Assembly (NCBI GenBank): GCA_036435485.1
Contig: CM071598.1
Span: forward strand, 106,142,501-106,206,500
Direction: 5' to 3'
DNA length: 64,000 bases
From: Saposhnikovia divaricata
Lineage: Eukaryota; Streptophyta; Magnoliopsida; Apiales; Apiaceae
A model generated the notes under the pieces. It made no database searches. It was not told the origin of the DNA and worked only from the letters and a program-made list of their open reading frames with translations. The position numbers and the translations under genes are program-made. This document shows positions 36,523 to 48,057 of the stretch, piece by piece. The number at the start of each line of letters is the position of its first letter. Position 1 is the first letter of the stretch.

Positions 36523-37981
36523 ATGACATCAACTACAGCATCTTATTCATCCGTCACAGTTGGCTCAACTTCAATTTCTAATGTTCTTGATGTTAATCAT
36601 CCATACTATTTGCATCCGTCTGATAATCCCGGAATGATACTCACTACCGTGATCCTTGATGAGTACAATTACAGTCAGTGGAACAGGTCAATGGAAATTG
36701 CACTATCCTCCAAGCTTAAACTTGGATTTGTTGATGGTTCATATCCTAAACCTACTGCTAATTCACCTTTGTGTGTTCACTGGACAAGGTGTAACAATAT
36801 GGTGACTTCCTGGTTATTGAATTATGTGTCTTCAAACATTAGGAATAGCATTCTGTATATCAGAACTGCTAAGGTTATTTGGGACGATCTTCAAGTGAGA
36901 TATGCACAAACTAATGTCCCTAAGTTGTTTAATCTCCGAAAGGAAATCTCTCATTTGACTCAAGGCACTATGACTATCAATGCCTATTTTACAAAATTCA
37001 AAACCATACATGTTGAACTTGAATCCTTGTCTGCAAATCCTAGATGTACCTACTCAATGTGTACTTGCAATGTTAACTCCAAACTAGATCTGCATGATCA
37101 AACAATTCAACTTACTCAGTTTTTGATGGGCTTAAGTGATCAGTATACTAGCATTCGGGGACAGATTTTGCTCATGAATCCTCTTCCTACTCTAAACCAA
37201 TGCTATGCAATGTTGCTTCAGGATGAGAATCAACGAGAAATTAGTACACAACATCAAATTAACTCAGAGAATGTGGCTATGTCTGTTATGGCTAAACCTC
37301 AATTCACAAAAGGTTTCAAGAAACAATCAACTGATACACCTGTGTATTGTGAATATTGTCATATGACAGGCCATCTTAAGGACAAGTGTTATTGTCTTCA
37401 TGGTTATCCTACTTGGCATAGGCTCTATGGGAAGCCCAAACCTAAGCCTAAACATTTGGCTGCTAGGAATACTATGGCTGCTCAGATTCAAGGCCCTTTG
37501 CCTAACGATACTTCTGTTTCCAAGAGTGCAAGACTGGATATTTCCTCCTCTATGAATTTTTCAGATGAGCAATGTAGGCATATTATACAAATGCTTCAGC
37601 AAACAATGAAGACCAGCAGTACTGATAGCACTCAGAGTGCAAGTCCATACTCTACAGCAAATATGGCTCAGTTCTCAGGTACTATTCATCATTTTGCTAG
37701 TCCTGTAAATTCTATGTTTCAACCAAGTACACATTGGATTATTGATACAGGGGCTACTGATCATGTAACTCCTCACAAACATCTGTTAGTTAATCCCATG
37801 ACTTGCCATTCATATCTGCATTTGCATAATGGTAATACAGCGATGGTTACACATATAGGGTCAATTGTATTGAATCCATACATTACTCTGCATAATGTTT
37901 TATGTGTACCTTCTTTTACCTACAATTTACTATTAATTTCTAAACTTGTGGCTAACACTAATTCTTCTGTATTATTTCATA
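36523..37981 (+). pseudogene. Copia gag and protease
   Basis: The ATG at 36523 (MTSTTASYSS) starts a long open frame. The gag part shows YYLHPSDNPGMIL and WNRSMEIALSSK, typical of Copia gag. A CCHC zinc knuckle (CEYCHMTGHLKDKC, about 37348-37389) follows. The protease active site DTGA lies at 37744-37755, within HWIIDTGATDHVTP. The frame is uninterrupted until the MITE at 37982. Confidence 0.93.
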
Positions 37982-38284
37982 CTCCATCTGTCCCAACCAA
38001 TTGTTTACACTTTCCTTTTTGGGACGTCCCAACCAATTCTTTACGTTTCCTAAAATAGTAAGTTTTAATACTATTACACCCACTACTTCACTTATTTTAA
38101 CAATACTTTACACTATTACACCCACTACTTCACTTATTTTAACAATAAAATCACTATTACACCCACTACTTCACTTATTTTAACAATAAAATCACTATTA
38201 CACCCACTACTTCACTTATTTTAATCTTAATTCTTGGTCTCCGTGTTAAAAGCAAATGATAACAAATCGTTGGGATGGAGGGAG
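37982..38284. mobile_element. Stowaway-type MITE inside the Copia element
   Basis: CTCCATCTGTCCC and GGGATGGAGGGAG are the TIRs, with TA on each side (37980-37981, 38285-38286). It is 303 bp and separates protease from integrase. Inside, CTATTACACCCACTACTTC begins four units at 38071, 38113, 38154 and 38195 (period 41-42 bp). Confidence 0.92.
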
Positions 38285-39657
38285 TACCAATCATTGTTAT
38301 CTTCAAGCCCCTACCTTGAGGATGGACCTCGAGATTGGTAAAAAAATCAATGGTCTCTACATTCTTTACTCAGCTGATCATTTCTCGTCACAACCTGTTA
38401 CATTCTCAAGTGTTGCTCAGTCTCAAGCTGCTATTGCTGATCTTTGGCATGCTAGAACTGGGCACATTCCTAGTTCAGTTTTAAAATTGTTACCTGTTGA
38501 TTGTAAACACCCTACATCCAGTGTGTGTGATAGTTGTCACTTGTCAAAACAAGTCAGACTTTCTTTTTCTTCCAGTGAATCAAAAGCTAATACTATATTT
38601 GATTTAGTGCATATGGATTTATGGGGTCCATATAGAGTTAAAACTCATGGAAATTGTTCCTATTTTCTCACTCTTGTAGATGATAAATCTCGAGCTACTT
38701 GGTTGTATCTTCTTAGTGATAAATCAACTGTTCATTCCATTTTGTCAGATTTTATCTTGTTTGTTAGAACACAATTTTCTGTCGTTATTAAAACATTTTG
38801 ATCTGATAACGGTACCGAGTTTGTTAATCAAAAAGTAAGTTCTATATTTGCTGGTCATGGTATTTGTCACCAAACGACTTGTGCTTATTCCCCTCAACAA
38901 AATGCATTGTTGAAAGGAGACATAGGCATTTATTGAATGTGGCTAGAGCCATTAGATTTCATGCTAGCATTCCTCTTACACTTTGGGGTGATTGTGTTCT
39001 TACCGCATGTTATCTCATCAATAGAACACCAACTCCTACTCTAGACGGTTTATCACCTTACGAAATTCTGTTTAACAAGCCACCTCCTTATTCACACTTA
39101 AGAGTGTTTGGATGCTTATGTTATGCTACTACAGTTCCTCATCCACCTGACAAGTTTGCTCCTAGGTCAGTCAAAGGGGTTATTATAGGGTATCCTTATG
39201 CAAAGAAAGGGTACAAGGTTTTAAATCTAGATACAAGGCAAATGTTCATATCACGAGATGTTCATTTTATTGAAGATCAATTCCATTCAAATACATTCTT
39301 CCTTCTGCATCATCTTTGTTTCCACCTTCAACATCCATTATATATGATACAGATCCTATCACCATGCCACTTCCCACTGCTGAATCCTCAACAAATTCTG
39401 ATAGTTCTTTTCATACATCTGATATACCTAGTCCTCAACCTGCTATATCTAAAGAAAGTCATAGAACTCAGAGACATAGAACTCTGCCTAGCAAATTTGC
39501 TGACTACATAGGAATTCCATCTCATTTACTTCTATCTTCAAGTCAGGTCTCAGGCACTTCCATTCCTCCTTTATATGCTTTTGACAAATCCATCAGTTAC
39601 TCAAACTTTCATCCACCTTATAGTCAGTTCTTAGCAAATATTACCAAGATTCCATAG
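38285..39657 (+). pseudogene. Copia integrase and linker
   Basis: The zinc region LWHARTGH...CDSCHLSK is followed by HMDLWGPY with the first catalytic Asp. A TGA (38799-38801) sits where Arg is usual just before SDNGTEF, consistent with a C-to-T change in CGA. A one-base loss near 38900 shifts the frame before the Glu motif, which reads VERRHRHLLNVARAI in the next frame. Open segments 38864-39511 and 39316-39657 cover the C-terminal and linker parts. Confidence 0.92.
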
Positions 39658-39705
39658 CCTCATACTTATAAGCAGGCTGTTCAGTCTAGTGAATGGTGTT
39701 CTGCA

Positions 39706-41220
39706 ATGAACATTGAGTTAGCAGCTCTTGAAGCTAACCAAACATGGAAAATAGTTCTTATACCTCCAAACAAGAAAGTGGTGGGGTGTAGGTGGTTATA
39801 TAAAGTCAAGTACTTGCCCAACGGTCAAATTGACAAGTACAAGGCAAGGCTTGTTGCCAAAGGCTTCACACAAACTGACGGCCTTGATTTTTTTGACACC
39901 TTCGCTCCGGTCGCAAAGATGACCACATTCAGAGTTGTCACTGCCATAGCTGCTATGCAAAATTGGTACTCAATTAGATGTAACTAATGCTTTTCTACAT
40001 GGATCTTTACATGAGGAAGTTTTTATGGAAATTCCTCCTAGTTATGAGATTCCTGCTGCTATACTTGCTCAGTTTCCCAATCAGAAGTTGGTCTGTCAAC
40101 TAATTAAGTCGCTATATGGGCTTAGATAAACACCTATGGAGTGGTTCTCCACTCTATCTCAGAGTTTGTTACATTTTGGTTTTACTCAGACCTTTAGTGA
40201 TTCTGCCTTATTTGTTTTAAAGAAGGGAGTCAAACTTGCTTTACTACTCGTGTATGTAGATGACATGGTACTCACGGGTAATGATACTACTCTAATGTCT
40301 GAAGTTACTGCTTTCTTGGCTAGCAAATTCAAAATTAAAGACCTAGGTCCCTTGAAGTACTTCTTAGGTATTGAAGTGGCTAGGTCTAGTGCAGGTATTT
40401 ACCTCAATCAAAGAAAATATACCATTGATATTCTCAGAGATGTTGGTTATTTAGATGCTAAGCCTGTACAAGTACCTTTGGATCAAAATCATAATCTTAC
40501 TGCAGAATCCGACTCTCCAAAGCTTTCTGATATATCAGCCTACCGAAGATTAGTTGGCCGACTCATTTACTTTACTATAACTAGACCTGATCTAGCTTAT
40601 CCTGTGCACATTTTGGCACAATTTATGCATCAACCACAACAGATACACTGGGAAGCTGCTTTAAAATTAGTGAAATATATCAAACACACATGTGGTCAGG
40701 GTATTCTTCTCTGTAGCAACTCTACTTTCAACCTCAAAGCATTTGCAGATACGGATTGGGGTAGCTGTAAGCAGTCAAGACAATCTATTACTGGTTTTTG
40801 TGTTACCCTTGGGAATTCTCTGGTTGCCTGGAAATGTAAGCGTCAACATACTGTTTCTCGGTCCTCTACTGAGGCCGAATATCATGCCATGGCTGACACG
40901 TGCTGTGAAATCACATGGTTAGTTTCTTTACTAAAGGAAGTTCATGCTCCAACTGTTACGCCTGTTTCCTTATACTGTGATAACAAGTCTGCACTATATA
41001 TTGCTTCTAATGCTGTTTTTCATGAGCGTACAAAGCATATCGAAATCGATTGTCACCTTGTACGACAGAAACTACAGCAAGGAATCATCGTCACTCATCA
41101 CTTATTCACCACTGAACAACCAGTTGATTTGTTTACTAAATCCTTGCCTTCCTATCAATTGAGATATCTTCTTGCGAAGTTAGGAGTTTGCAATCTCTTT
41201 CATACTCCTAACTTGAGGGG
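39706..41220 (+). pseudogene. Copia reverse transcriptase and RNase H
   Basis: 39706-39987 holds the fingers (CRWLYKVKYLPNGQIDKYKA). A frameshift near 39965 and a TAA at 40127-40129 (in place of a Gln codon) interrupt it. From 40136 the frame is open to the end: YVDD at 40253-40264, DLGPLKYFLGIEVA, then RNase H with FADTDWGSC, SRSSTEAEY and CDNKSALYIA. The frame continues by chance into the 3' LTR. Confidence 0.95.
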
Positions 41221-41223
41221 GGA

Positions 41224-41532
41224 TGTTAGATATACTACAGATGACTCTTCTGAAGAACAAAATGAAGATATTTCAGCTAGTGCCACGTGTGCCACGTGTG
41301 CTACGTGTGAGAGTCAAATGCCAGTTGGCAAGGTCAATATTAGTTAGTTAGTTATGAAGTAGTAGTAGCAGAGCTCATGTATAAAAACAAAAACAACAAT
41401 GCAACATTGAATCATTTTTTTATTCATTTTTACTCAATAATAGTTTCAGTTATCTTCTCTCTTAAGCAATGAGTGTTGTCATCTACAGATCTTTACATAC
41501 ATAGATTTATACGTAACTTTCAGCTTGTGACA
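41224..41532 (+). repeat. 3' LTR of Copia element, with polypurine tract before it
   Basis: 309 bp, preceded by GAGGGGGGA (41215-41223). It carries three tandem GCNACGTGT nonamers where the 5' LTR has two, which explains most of the length difference. Otherwise it differs from the 5' LTR at only a few sites. Confidence 0.95.
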
Positions 41533-41608
41533 GTCTTTCATCTCGAAAGGCTAGCAGCAAATTTCATATATATTCACATAATTCCACTTCTTACTTGACA
41601 TTATTTTT
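41533..41608. repeat. Direct repeat copy A, right part
   Basis: GTCTTTCATCTCGAAAGGCT and the following AGCAGCAAATTTC continue the repeat cut at 35878. Its counterpart in copy B is about 42461-42534. Confidence 0.8.
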
Positions 41609-42286
41609 TCTCATAATTTCATCTCGATTTAGATTTCAAGAAATACAATTCTGTGGGCTTCTTGTCTTTTAAACTCCTGAGACGAGAGCTTGCTTGAACT
41701 TCTTGATCCTCGTAAAAGAATATTCTTGTATCCCTTGATCTTAGGAGTTGAATTCAAGGTTCTCTGTTGATCTTCTGCCTTAGATTCTCCATCAAAGTCT
41801 TTTTTTAAAAAAATAATGAAGAGTGGCTAGTCCATAGCCTCCACAGCCTTGCATGGCTTTGATTCTAAGATGTAAAATTTATGATGAAGTTCTTCAGTTC
41901 TTGCTTCCCCCTTGTTTCACACGGAGGATGTCTTACTTCTCGATTGATCGTTTCAGGAAGTCCACTTGCTCCTTAGCACTTGACTCCACGTCTAGTGTGT
42001 CATGCTTTGTTTTCAACCCTTTATCTCGATTCTAGGATTCCAACCTTCTTCTTATGCTCATAGAACCTTGCTTAGGTTTCAATTCGACTGATGGCTCTAA
42101 ATTCAAGGTCTTGAATTCAAATGACAAGCTCGATTGGAGGTCGACAACCTTGTTTGCCATCAAGGCTTTAATCCTTAGTCTTGGAATAGATTCTCCAGAC
42201 TTTCCTTTATTGCTATCATAAAGTATTAGCCTTTTAGCTAATCTTCTTAATTTTGTTTTTAACGCTCCAAATATTATATCAGGCGT
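41609..42286. other. Spacer between direct repeats, no gene
   Basis: Moderate complexity with repeated GATTC/GAATC words. The short frames (41853-42035 plus, 42032-42319 minus) have no recognisable domain. Confidence 0.5.
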
Positions 42287-42534
42287 CCTTGGTTTGGGCT
42301 GTTTCTTGATCTTAATCATTAATTACGAATTTAATACTTAACTAAAATTTCAGGTCTCATTAATGGACCAATAAATACAACATTAAATATGTCCTTATAG
42401 ATTATTTTTCACCCACATCAATAACATTTCTTTGAAATTGCTATCAAAGGACGACATAGTCTTTCATCTCGAAATGCTAGCAGCAAATTTCATATATATT
42501 CACATAATTCCACTTCTTATTTGACATTATTTTT
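42287..42534. repeat. Direct repeat copy B
   Basis: An uninterrupted version of the unit split at 35878/41533, diverged by scattered substitutions. It shows the pre-insertion state of the Copia target (CATAGTCTTTCATCTCG). Confidence 0.8.
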
Positions 42535-43350
42535 CACAAGGGTGCTGTAGAAAAATTTGGGGCATGTGCTATTTCACATAGTCCCTTATTTTAAATGTCA
42601 AAAAATATTTTAAATTCTGAGAAAGCAAAACTATTGTTATACATCGTGTACATTTTCATGACATAACTTAATAGAAAACCCTACATGTCAATAGCTAGTA
42701 CTGTCAGATTCAGTTTAGCAAAAATTTATCACAGAAAGGGAACAATATGTATTGGCAATTATGACTTGTATTTTACATGATCAAGTTTCAAATATTATTC
42801 TCCATTTACGCATATTTATCACAGAAATAGTCACTTCAAATATGGCAGTTAGTTATAATATTTATGCAAAATTATTCAAAATTATATAAGATCGGTATTA
42901 TGTTGGTTTCGTCATCAAATGTCTTGTTTAATGATCAAAATATTATATTTACTTGGTCGAAGACTCGAAGTATTGCATGTGACCTAAAATGTTAGTAATG
43001 TCAAATATTGGGTCTTTGTCAACTTTATATATTTGTAGGAGAGAAACTATTTGATGATAGGATGTTTGATCTTAGAATTTTTTTTTATTTTTTTTAATGA
43101 CGATTTTCAGTACGGAATTTTATCCCTTTACCAAAAATCTTAAATTTACTATCGATCCTACGCGTCTTCTTTATAAGCACTCAGACGAAGTCAGATGTGG
43201 ACCATAAATACATTGTCCTCTTTGCTACATAATTACGCATAAAGTTTGTGCAAATAAATAAGAGAATCTATTGCCAAAACTCACAGTAAAATATCAGTAA
43301 ATTAATATTCAATATATTAATAATTTCTTAAAAATAATAAATTATCTCAA
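42535..43350. other. AT-rich stretch, nothing recognised
   Basis: No gene, RNA or bounded repeat found. Confidence 0.5.
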
Positions 43351-43362
43351 TTCCGATTTGGG

Positions 43363-44150
43363 GAGAAAATGGCCAAAATAACACAAAAACACAACCCAGC
43401 TGCCAAAATAACGATTTGCGCGAACAGTGCCCAAAATAACCACGAGACTACGCATTGGCGGTCTGCGTAGCCAAGGATACGCAGTTTCAACATGCGCATA
43501 TGGGGTAACGCATCTCCCAGATGCGCAATGACGTCATATGACGTCATATGACGTCATTTCTTCACAAACAGAACCGGAGCTCAGGCGACCAAAAAAATCG
43601 CCTCGAAATCACCTCTTTCCGTCCATCACATTCCGGCCACCTCCACAAAATTTGAGGATATCAAAATGATCCCCAGACCTGTATCTACATTCTGTCATAT
43701 TCAGTTGTTGAGTTCTGCTCCGTAGGAACGTGTACGAACAGATCTGGAAACTCGATCGGAAAAGGACCTCGATTTGGGGCTTTTAAATCCGGCAAAACAA
43801 ATGGAAAACGATTGGTGTAGGCTTGTAGAGGAGAACAAGACGATCAATTTGGTATATAATATGCTAATCAAAGATTGTTGGAAAGGGGTGAAAGATGTGG
43901 TCGAAGTTTTGGTCGGAACTCGGCTCCGGTAACATTCGACAGGGACGATGAACAGTACAATATACGCATGGTAAATTTAACAAAACCCATGCATAAGTAA
44001 TATGCGTATATGATGTATACGCATTTTCAGAATGCGTGTACCCCCACGCACAGCGCCAATGCGTAGTCAGTTGGTTATTTTGGGCAGCTCTTCCGACTTT
44101 CGTTATTTTGGGCACGGGACTTTAATTTTTGGTTATTCAGGGCTTTCATC
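43363..44150. mobile_element. MULE-like TIR element (non-autonomous)
   Basis: Imperfect TIRs of more than 100 bp: both ends carry runs of GCCCAAAATAACC, then GACTACGCATTGGCG, in inverted order. CCGATTTGGG lies on both sides (43353-43362, 44151-44160), a 9-10 bp duplication as made by Mutator-like elements. No transposase frame is present. Confidence 0.75.
43529..43556. promoter_or_regulatory. Three TGACGTCA sites, 10 bp apart
   Basis: TGACGTCA at 43529, 43539 and 43549, joined by AT dinucleotides. This palindrome is the C-box/CRE-type site of plant bZIP (TGA) factors. The spacing of one helical turn would put all three on the same face of the DNA. Confidence 0.65.
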
Positions 44151-44160
44151 CCGATTTGGG

Positions 44161-45284
44161 TCAAGTTCAATAAATGATTAATTTCGATAAGATAGTAAAA
44201 TAATAATTTTTTTTAGAAATCTTATATAAATATATGGTTCCAATAATTTTATAAATTAATAATTCTCTTATGATCATAAAAATATATTTATTACAATTTT
44301 ATAAAATATAATTCTAGTCCATGGGTTTCTTCTTGAAATTTTAAACTACAAGAAATGCATCCATAACTTTCCTTATTGCATCTAAAAGCTTGGATGTGTT
44401 GTTTTCTTATAGCATCAAAAAATTATTAAATATCTTTTATATCTTAAATGCTTCTTTACATTCCAAAGATATTATATCGTCTTTAATATCAGCTTCAACA
44501 TTATTTTTAATTTTTAAACTCAATGATGTGAGTCAGTATGCTTGACCTTTGCTCAGAGTAATTGGTTTACGAATACCAAAAGTTTATTTTCTTTTCAGAA
44601 TCTTGTGACCAACTAACTTTCTTTTCTAACTGCATTTTGACGATTATTATACCTTTCATCATAAAATAAAATCACATTCGGTGATTAGGAAGATGTAGGG
44701 CAATTACTACTATGTAAAATAGATATCAATTTATAATTAATCATCATTTCAAGTTTGTGTATGTTTTTTTGGAAGTTATATATTCATTTAAATTGTAAAA
44801 AAATTGTTTACTACCAAAATTTTTTATAAATTAATAATTATTAATTTATCGATTAATTAATTATTCTCTAAATTAATAAAAAAAAATTTATCTCAACTAT
44901 ATTAATTTATAGAAATTTACTGTATTCGATTGTCTATCTACACAGGATTTGAAGTTGTTCGAGAGGATTAGACGGAACAATAGGCGAGCAAAACGTATTT
45001 CTAAGCCTCTAATATTAAAAGATTTCAAAATTTCAATTTTTTATTATATAAATATAAAATATTGTCATAAATATAATTTAAGACCACGCAAACTAATTTT
45101 GCCTAAAATCTCACAAATTTCTAGACCACGCCTGATTGTATTTGTTTTTGAATAAGACCAGGCCTGATTGTTAAATCTCTATTTAAATTATCATAGAAGG
45201 ATGCTCTAAATTAATTAACATATAATATGTGTTAATTGTCATACAATAACTTCTATAAATTAATATTATTTTTAAAAAAGAGAA
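44161..45284. other. AT-rich stretch, nothing recognised
   Basis: No supported feature. The plus frame at 44949-45155 is basic but matches nothing I know. Confidence 0.5.
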
Positions 45285-45388
45285 GGGTAATTGATTATTT
45301 AATAGTAATTATAATATAATTATGTTATTTTATTAAACAAAATTGCTCGTACTATTTTTAAAAAAAGAGAAATTTTAGTTAAATAAAA
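45285..45388 (-). mobile_element. Helitron-derived fragment, reversed
   Basis: The reverse complement (TTTAACTAAAATTTCTC, then TTTTGTTTAATAAAATAACA and CAATTACC) closely matches the internal unit of the Helitron near 32935-33040. It directly abuts the mitochondrial insertion. Confidence 0.6.
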
Positions 45389-45395
45389 CAACAGG

Positions 45396-45563
45396 CACGC
45401 GGTCAGAGCCCCGGGCTCCTCCCACTGCTTGGGAGCTTACGGTTTCATGTTCAATTTCACTCCCCGATGGGGGTTCTTTTCACCATTCCCTCACGGTACT
45501 ACTTCGTTATCGGTCACCCAGGAATATTTAGCCTTGCAAGGTGGTCCTTGCTGATTGACACGG
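45396..45563 (-). pseudogene. Mitochondrial 26S rRNA fragment in the nucleus (NUMT)
   Basis: CACGCGGTCAGAGCCCCGGG, TTTCACTCCCCGATGGGGGT, TCACGGTACTACTTCG and CCTTGCAAGGTGGTCCTTGC are antisense large-subunit rRNA, and the wording fits plant mitochondrial 26S. It is about 170 bp, diverged (for example CACCATTCCC, TTCGTTATCGG) and truncated at both ends, so it is not a functional rRNA gene. GC content jumps sharply against the flanks. Confidence 0.8.
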
Positions 45564-45900
45564 AACACCAAGTGGGATCAAAGAAACTAGCGGACTGATC
45601 ACTAAATAGATACAAATAGGTGCAAATTCTAACATCACCATAGCCCACTTGGTTCTATCGCTCCTTGCTCGCGGAGCGGCATACCGGAAAAAAGAACGAT
45701 TCAATCCAGCCCATAGGTTATCCCTACAGCTACCTTGTTGCGAACGAAAGCCAAGCCCCCTTATGGGTCGCGACGGACTAGGTCGAAGAAGAAGTGCTCA
45801 TTCATGTCGTCACCCCAATTAGAAGAATTATGATGGTACGGAACAATGAAGTTACGTAATCCTTTATTAAGGGCGTTGACATTGGCGTCTAATATCATTG
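45564..45900 (-). pseudogene. Further mitochondrial-like sequence including small-subunit rRNA 3' end
   Basis: After the 26S piece comes sequence that is not adjacent to it in rRNA. It includes CGGAGCGGCATACCGG and then AATCCAGCCCATAGG and CTACAGCTACCTTGTTGCGA, resembling the antisense 3' end of small-subunit rRNA. The join of two separate regions indicates a rearranged or composite organellar insertion. I cannot name the source of 45740-45900. Confidence 0.55.
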
Positions 45901-45966
45901 GAATCGATAAATTTTATTATTTTATCGAGATTATTAATTAATTGAGATTCAATTTACATTATTACT

Positions 45967-46589
45967 TGATAGGTTAAAATGATCCGGATCCGATCACCCG
46001 CGTGGCCCGGGACGCTTCTTCTTAACAAGTCCGGACCACAGGTAAATTCTCAAGGTCCTGTTGACAGCGCACATCCTCAAGGTTCTGTTGACAGCGCACG
46101 TGGCAGCTTGAGTCTCAATCATTACCGAGGGTCCCATTTGACAATGATAGTTAATGATTACCAATAATGAGAATAATCCAAGAATGAGGCTGTCACACTC
46201 TTAAAAATGCCTAACACACTTTTTCACAGTTATTTCCGGGACACGTGTCATCCATCCACAGAGTATAGGTGTCTTTTTACCTAGAATTTAACGTTCATGA
46301 TTGCAGGTACAAACCCCAAGACCTTAATCCTTGGCCTATAAATAGCGGAGGAAGAAGGGATTTGGGGTTACATTCTACACATTCTATTGAGGTACTCACC
46401 CATACGCATACACCCTCCACATTTTTAGATACTCCATCTTCTTGATATTATTTTCCAAAATCTTCTTTTATTCTCATGTCGGAGGCACCACGGACCCAAA
46501 TCCCGGCCCTTCCGATGTTATTTTGCAGTTACACCACACCTGAGTAAGGGCAAGGCGAGGAAGGAATTGCTAAAGGTCTGGAGTTATCA
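45967..46589 (+). mobile_element. Solo LTR related to the Gypsy element
   Basis: TGATAGG...TTATCA, 623 bp, flanked by TTACT on both sides (45962-45966, 46590-46594). It aligns with the LTRs at 5093 and 16245 (AATGAGGCTGTCACACTC, CCTATAAATAG, TCTGGAGTTATCA). The interior was lost by recombination between LTRs. The frame at 45979-46167 is not a gene. Confidence 0.92.
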
Positions 46590-46613
46590 TTACTATTATG
46601 TTGGGATCAAAAA

Positions 46614-47667
46614 GGGTAAAATGACTAATTGATCATTGTAGTCGCTAGTAACTTGCAAGTAGGTCAACAAGTTAAAAAAAAAATTCAGTCAACTAATTAA
46701 GTACTTAACTTGAAAATTGGTAATTATTGTCGTCAATTCCGTTAAAAACCCTAACGGAAATATGACGTAGATGCTGATGTGGCACAATGAAATTCAGATT
46801 AACTACTAATTCATCACTGAACTTGGTAACAATTTTCAATTAGGTCATTAGCATTTTAACTGATTAAATTTTAAATTAAAATTTTTTGATATTGATAAAC
46901 CATACCAAAATTATAAATTTTTAAAAATTTCAATTTTTTTCCGAATGATTTTTCTTTAATAAAATTTAAAATTATGCATACCAATTCAATACATATGCGT
47001 ATGAATGAATACAAGTGAACGAAAAAGATAACAAGCTTTTTTCGATAATGATGATTTATACCAAAGGTAAAAAATCGAGTGTTTACATTTTTTTCCAAAT
47101 AATTACACTTTAATTAAATTTAATTTGTATATACCACTCTAACCCGTATGCTTATATATCGATACAAGTGAACAAAAATTTAGATATCCACTTATTTAAT
47201 TTTTAATATAATTAAATTTAGAATTGAACATATCCATTTATTTTATGTGCTAGTAAATTTGTAAAAACAAACAAACATTTAAAAAAATATCAACTTTCCG
47301 ATCCATTTTTTTCGATATTATTAAGTGATGCCAAAACTGTAATTTCTTTTTAATATTAATTTTTTTAACAAAGATAATCTTTCAAAAAAAATAATTTCGT
47401 CAGATATTTTTTGAATATTTAAATTTTTTTACTCAGTGACCTAACCGAAAATTAGCACATAGTTCAGAAACCTAACCGTAAATGTGTTATCTTTTAACGT
47501 AGAATCGTTAAAAGTCAACGCAATTTAACGATCGTGCAAATATTTTTAAGTTTAGTATTGTAATTGCAAGATAATTGTAACTTCATGATGCGATTGAAAG
47601 TTTTTTTAACTTGTTGACCTACTGCAAATTATTAGTGACTACAATGACCAATTAACCATTTTACCCG
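46614..47667. mobile_element. MULE-type MITE
   Basis: Long TIRs: left GGGTAAAATGACTAATTGAT and right (inverted) GGGTAAAATGGTTAATTGGT, both continuing to AGTAGGTCAACAAGTTAAAA. The 9-bp duplication GATCAAAAA lies on each side (46605-46613, 47668-47676), as for Mutator-like elements. It is 1,054 bp, AT-rich, with no transposase. Confidence 0.9.
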
Positions 47668-47805
47668 GATCAAAAATTTCCATTTAAAATATTAATTTAT
47701 CATGACATTAAGTATTAATTTAATGAAATTTTACTATATTTAGATATCCAATAAATTCTCTCACAGTGACCAAGAACAAACGACAAGCTTAAAACCATTT
47801 AGACC

Positions 47806-48014
47806 TAGGGATGGGCATTCACCCCGGCCCGCCCGATCCCGATCAGATCCCCGCCCCGTTTGGGGCTGGGAATCGGGGATTTTTTCGGGTACGGGCCGGG
47901 GAACGGGGACAATTTTCAAAAAAAATCGGGGAGCGGGCCGGGGCCGGGATTTTATGTCTCCCCCGCCCGATCCCCGACCCCCGCCCCGATTCGTCCCCGA
48001 CTCGATTTCACAAC

Positions 48015-48057
<43 letters not shown>

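Larger units (their letters stand above)
35879..41532 (+). mobile_element. Ty1/Copia LTR retrotransposon, degenerate
   Basis: This 5.65-kb element has LTRs at 35879-36179 and 41224-41532 (TGTTAGATATAC...CTTGTGACA) flanked by the 5-bp duplication GTCTT (35874-35878, 41533-41537). The order gag, protease, integrase, RT, RNase H is Copia. The gag and RT wording resembles RE1-type elements. A Stowaway MITE, stops and frameshifts inactivate it. Confidence 0.96.

Noticed and set aside
38071..38225. CRISPR-like direct repeats (41 bp, four copies)
   Set aside because: There are no unique spacers. They are a head-to-tail tandem repeat inside a Stowaway MITE in a plant genome.
45396..45900. Functional rRNA genes
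   Set aside because: Only short, diverged, rearranged fragments are present, embedded in nuclear repeats.
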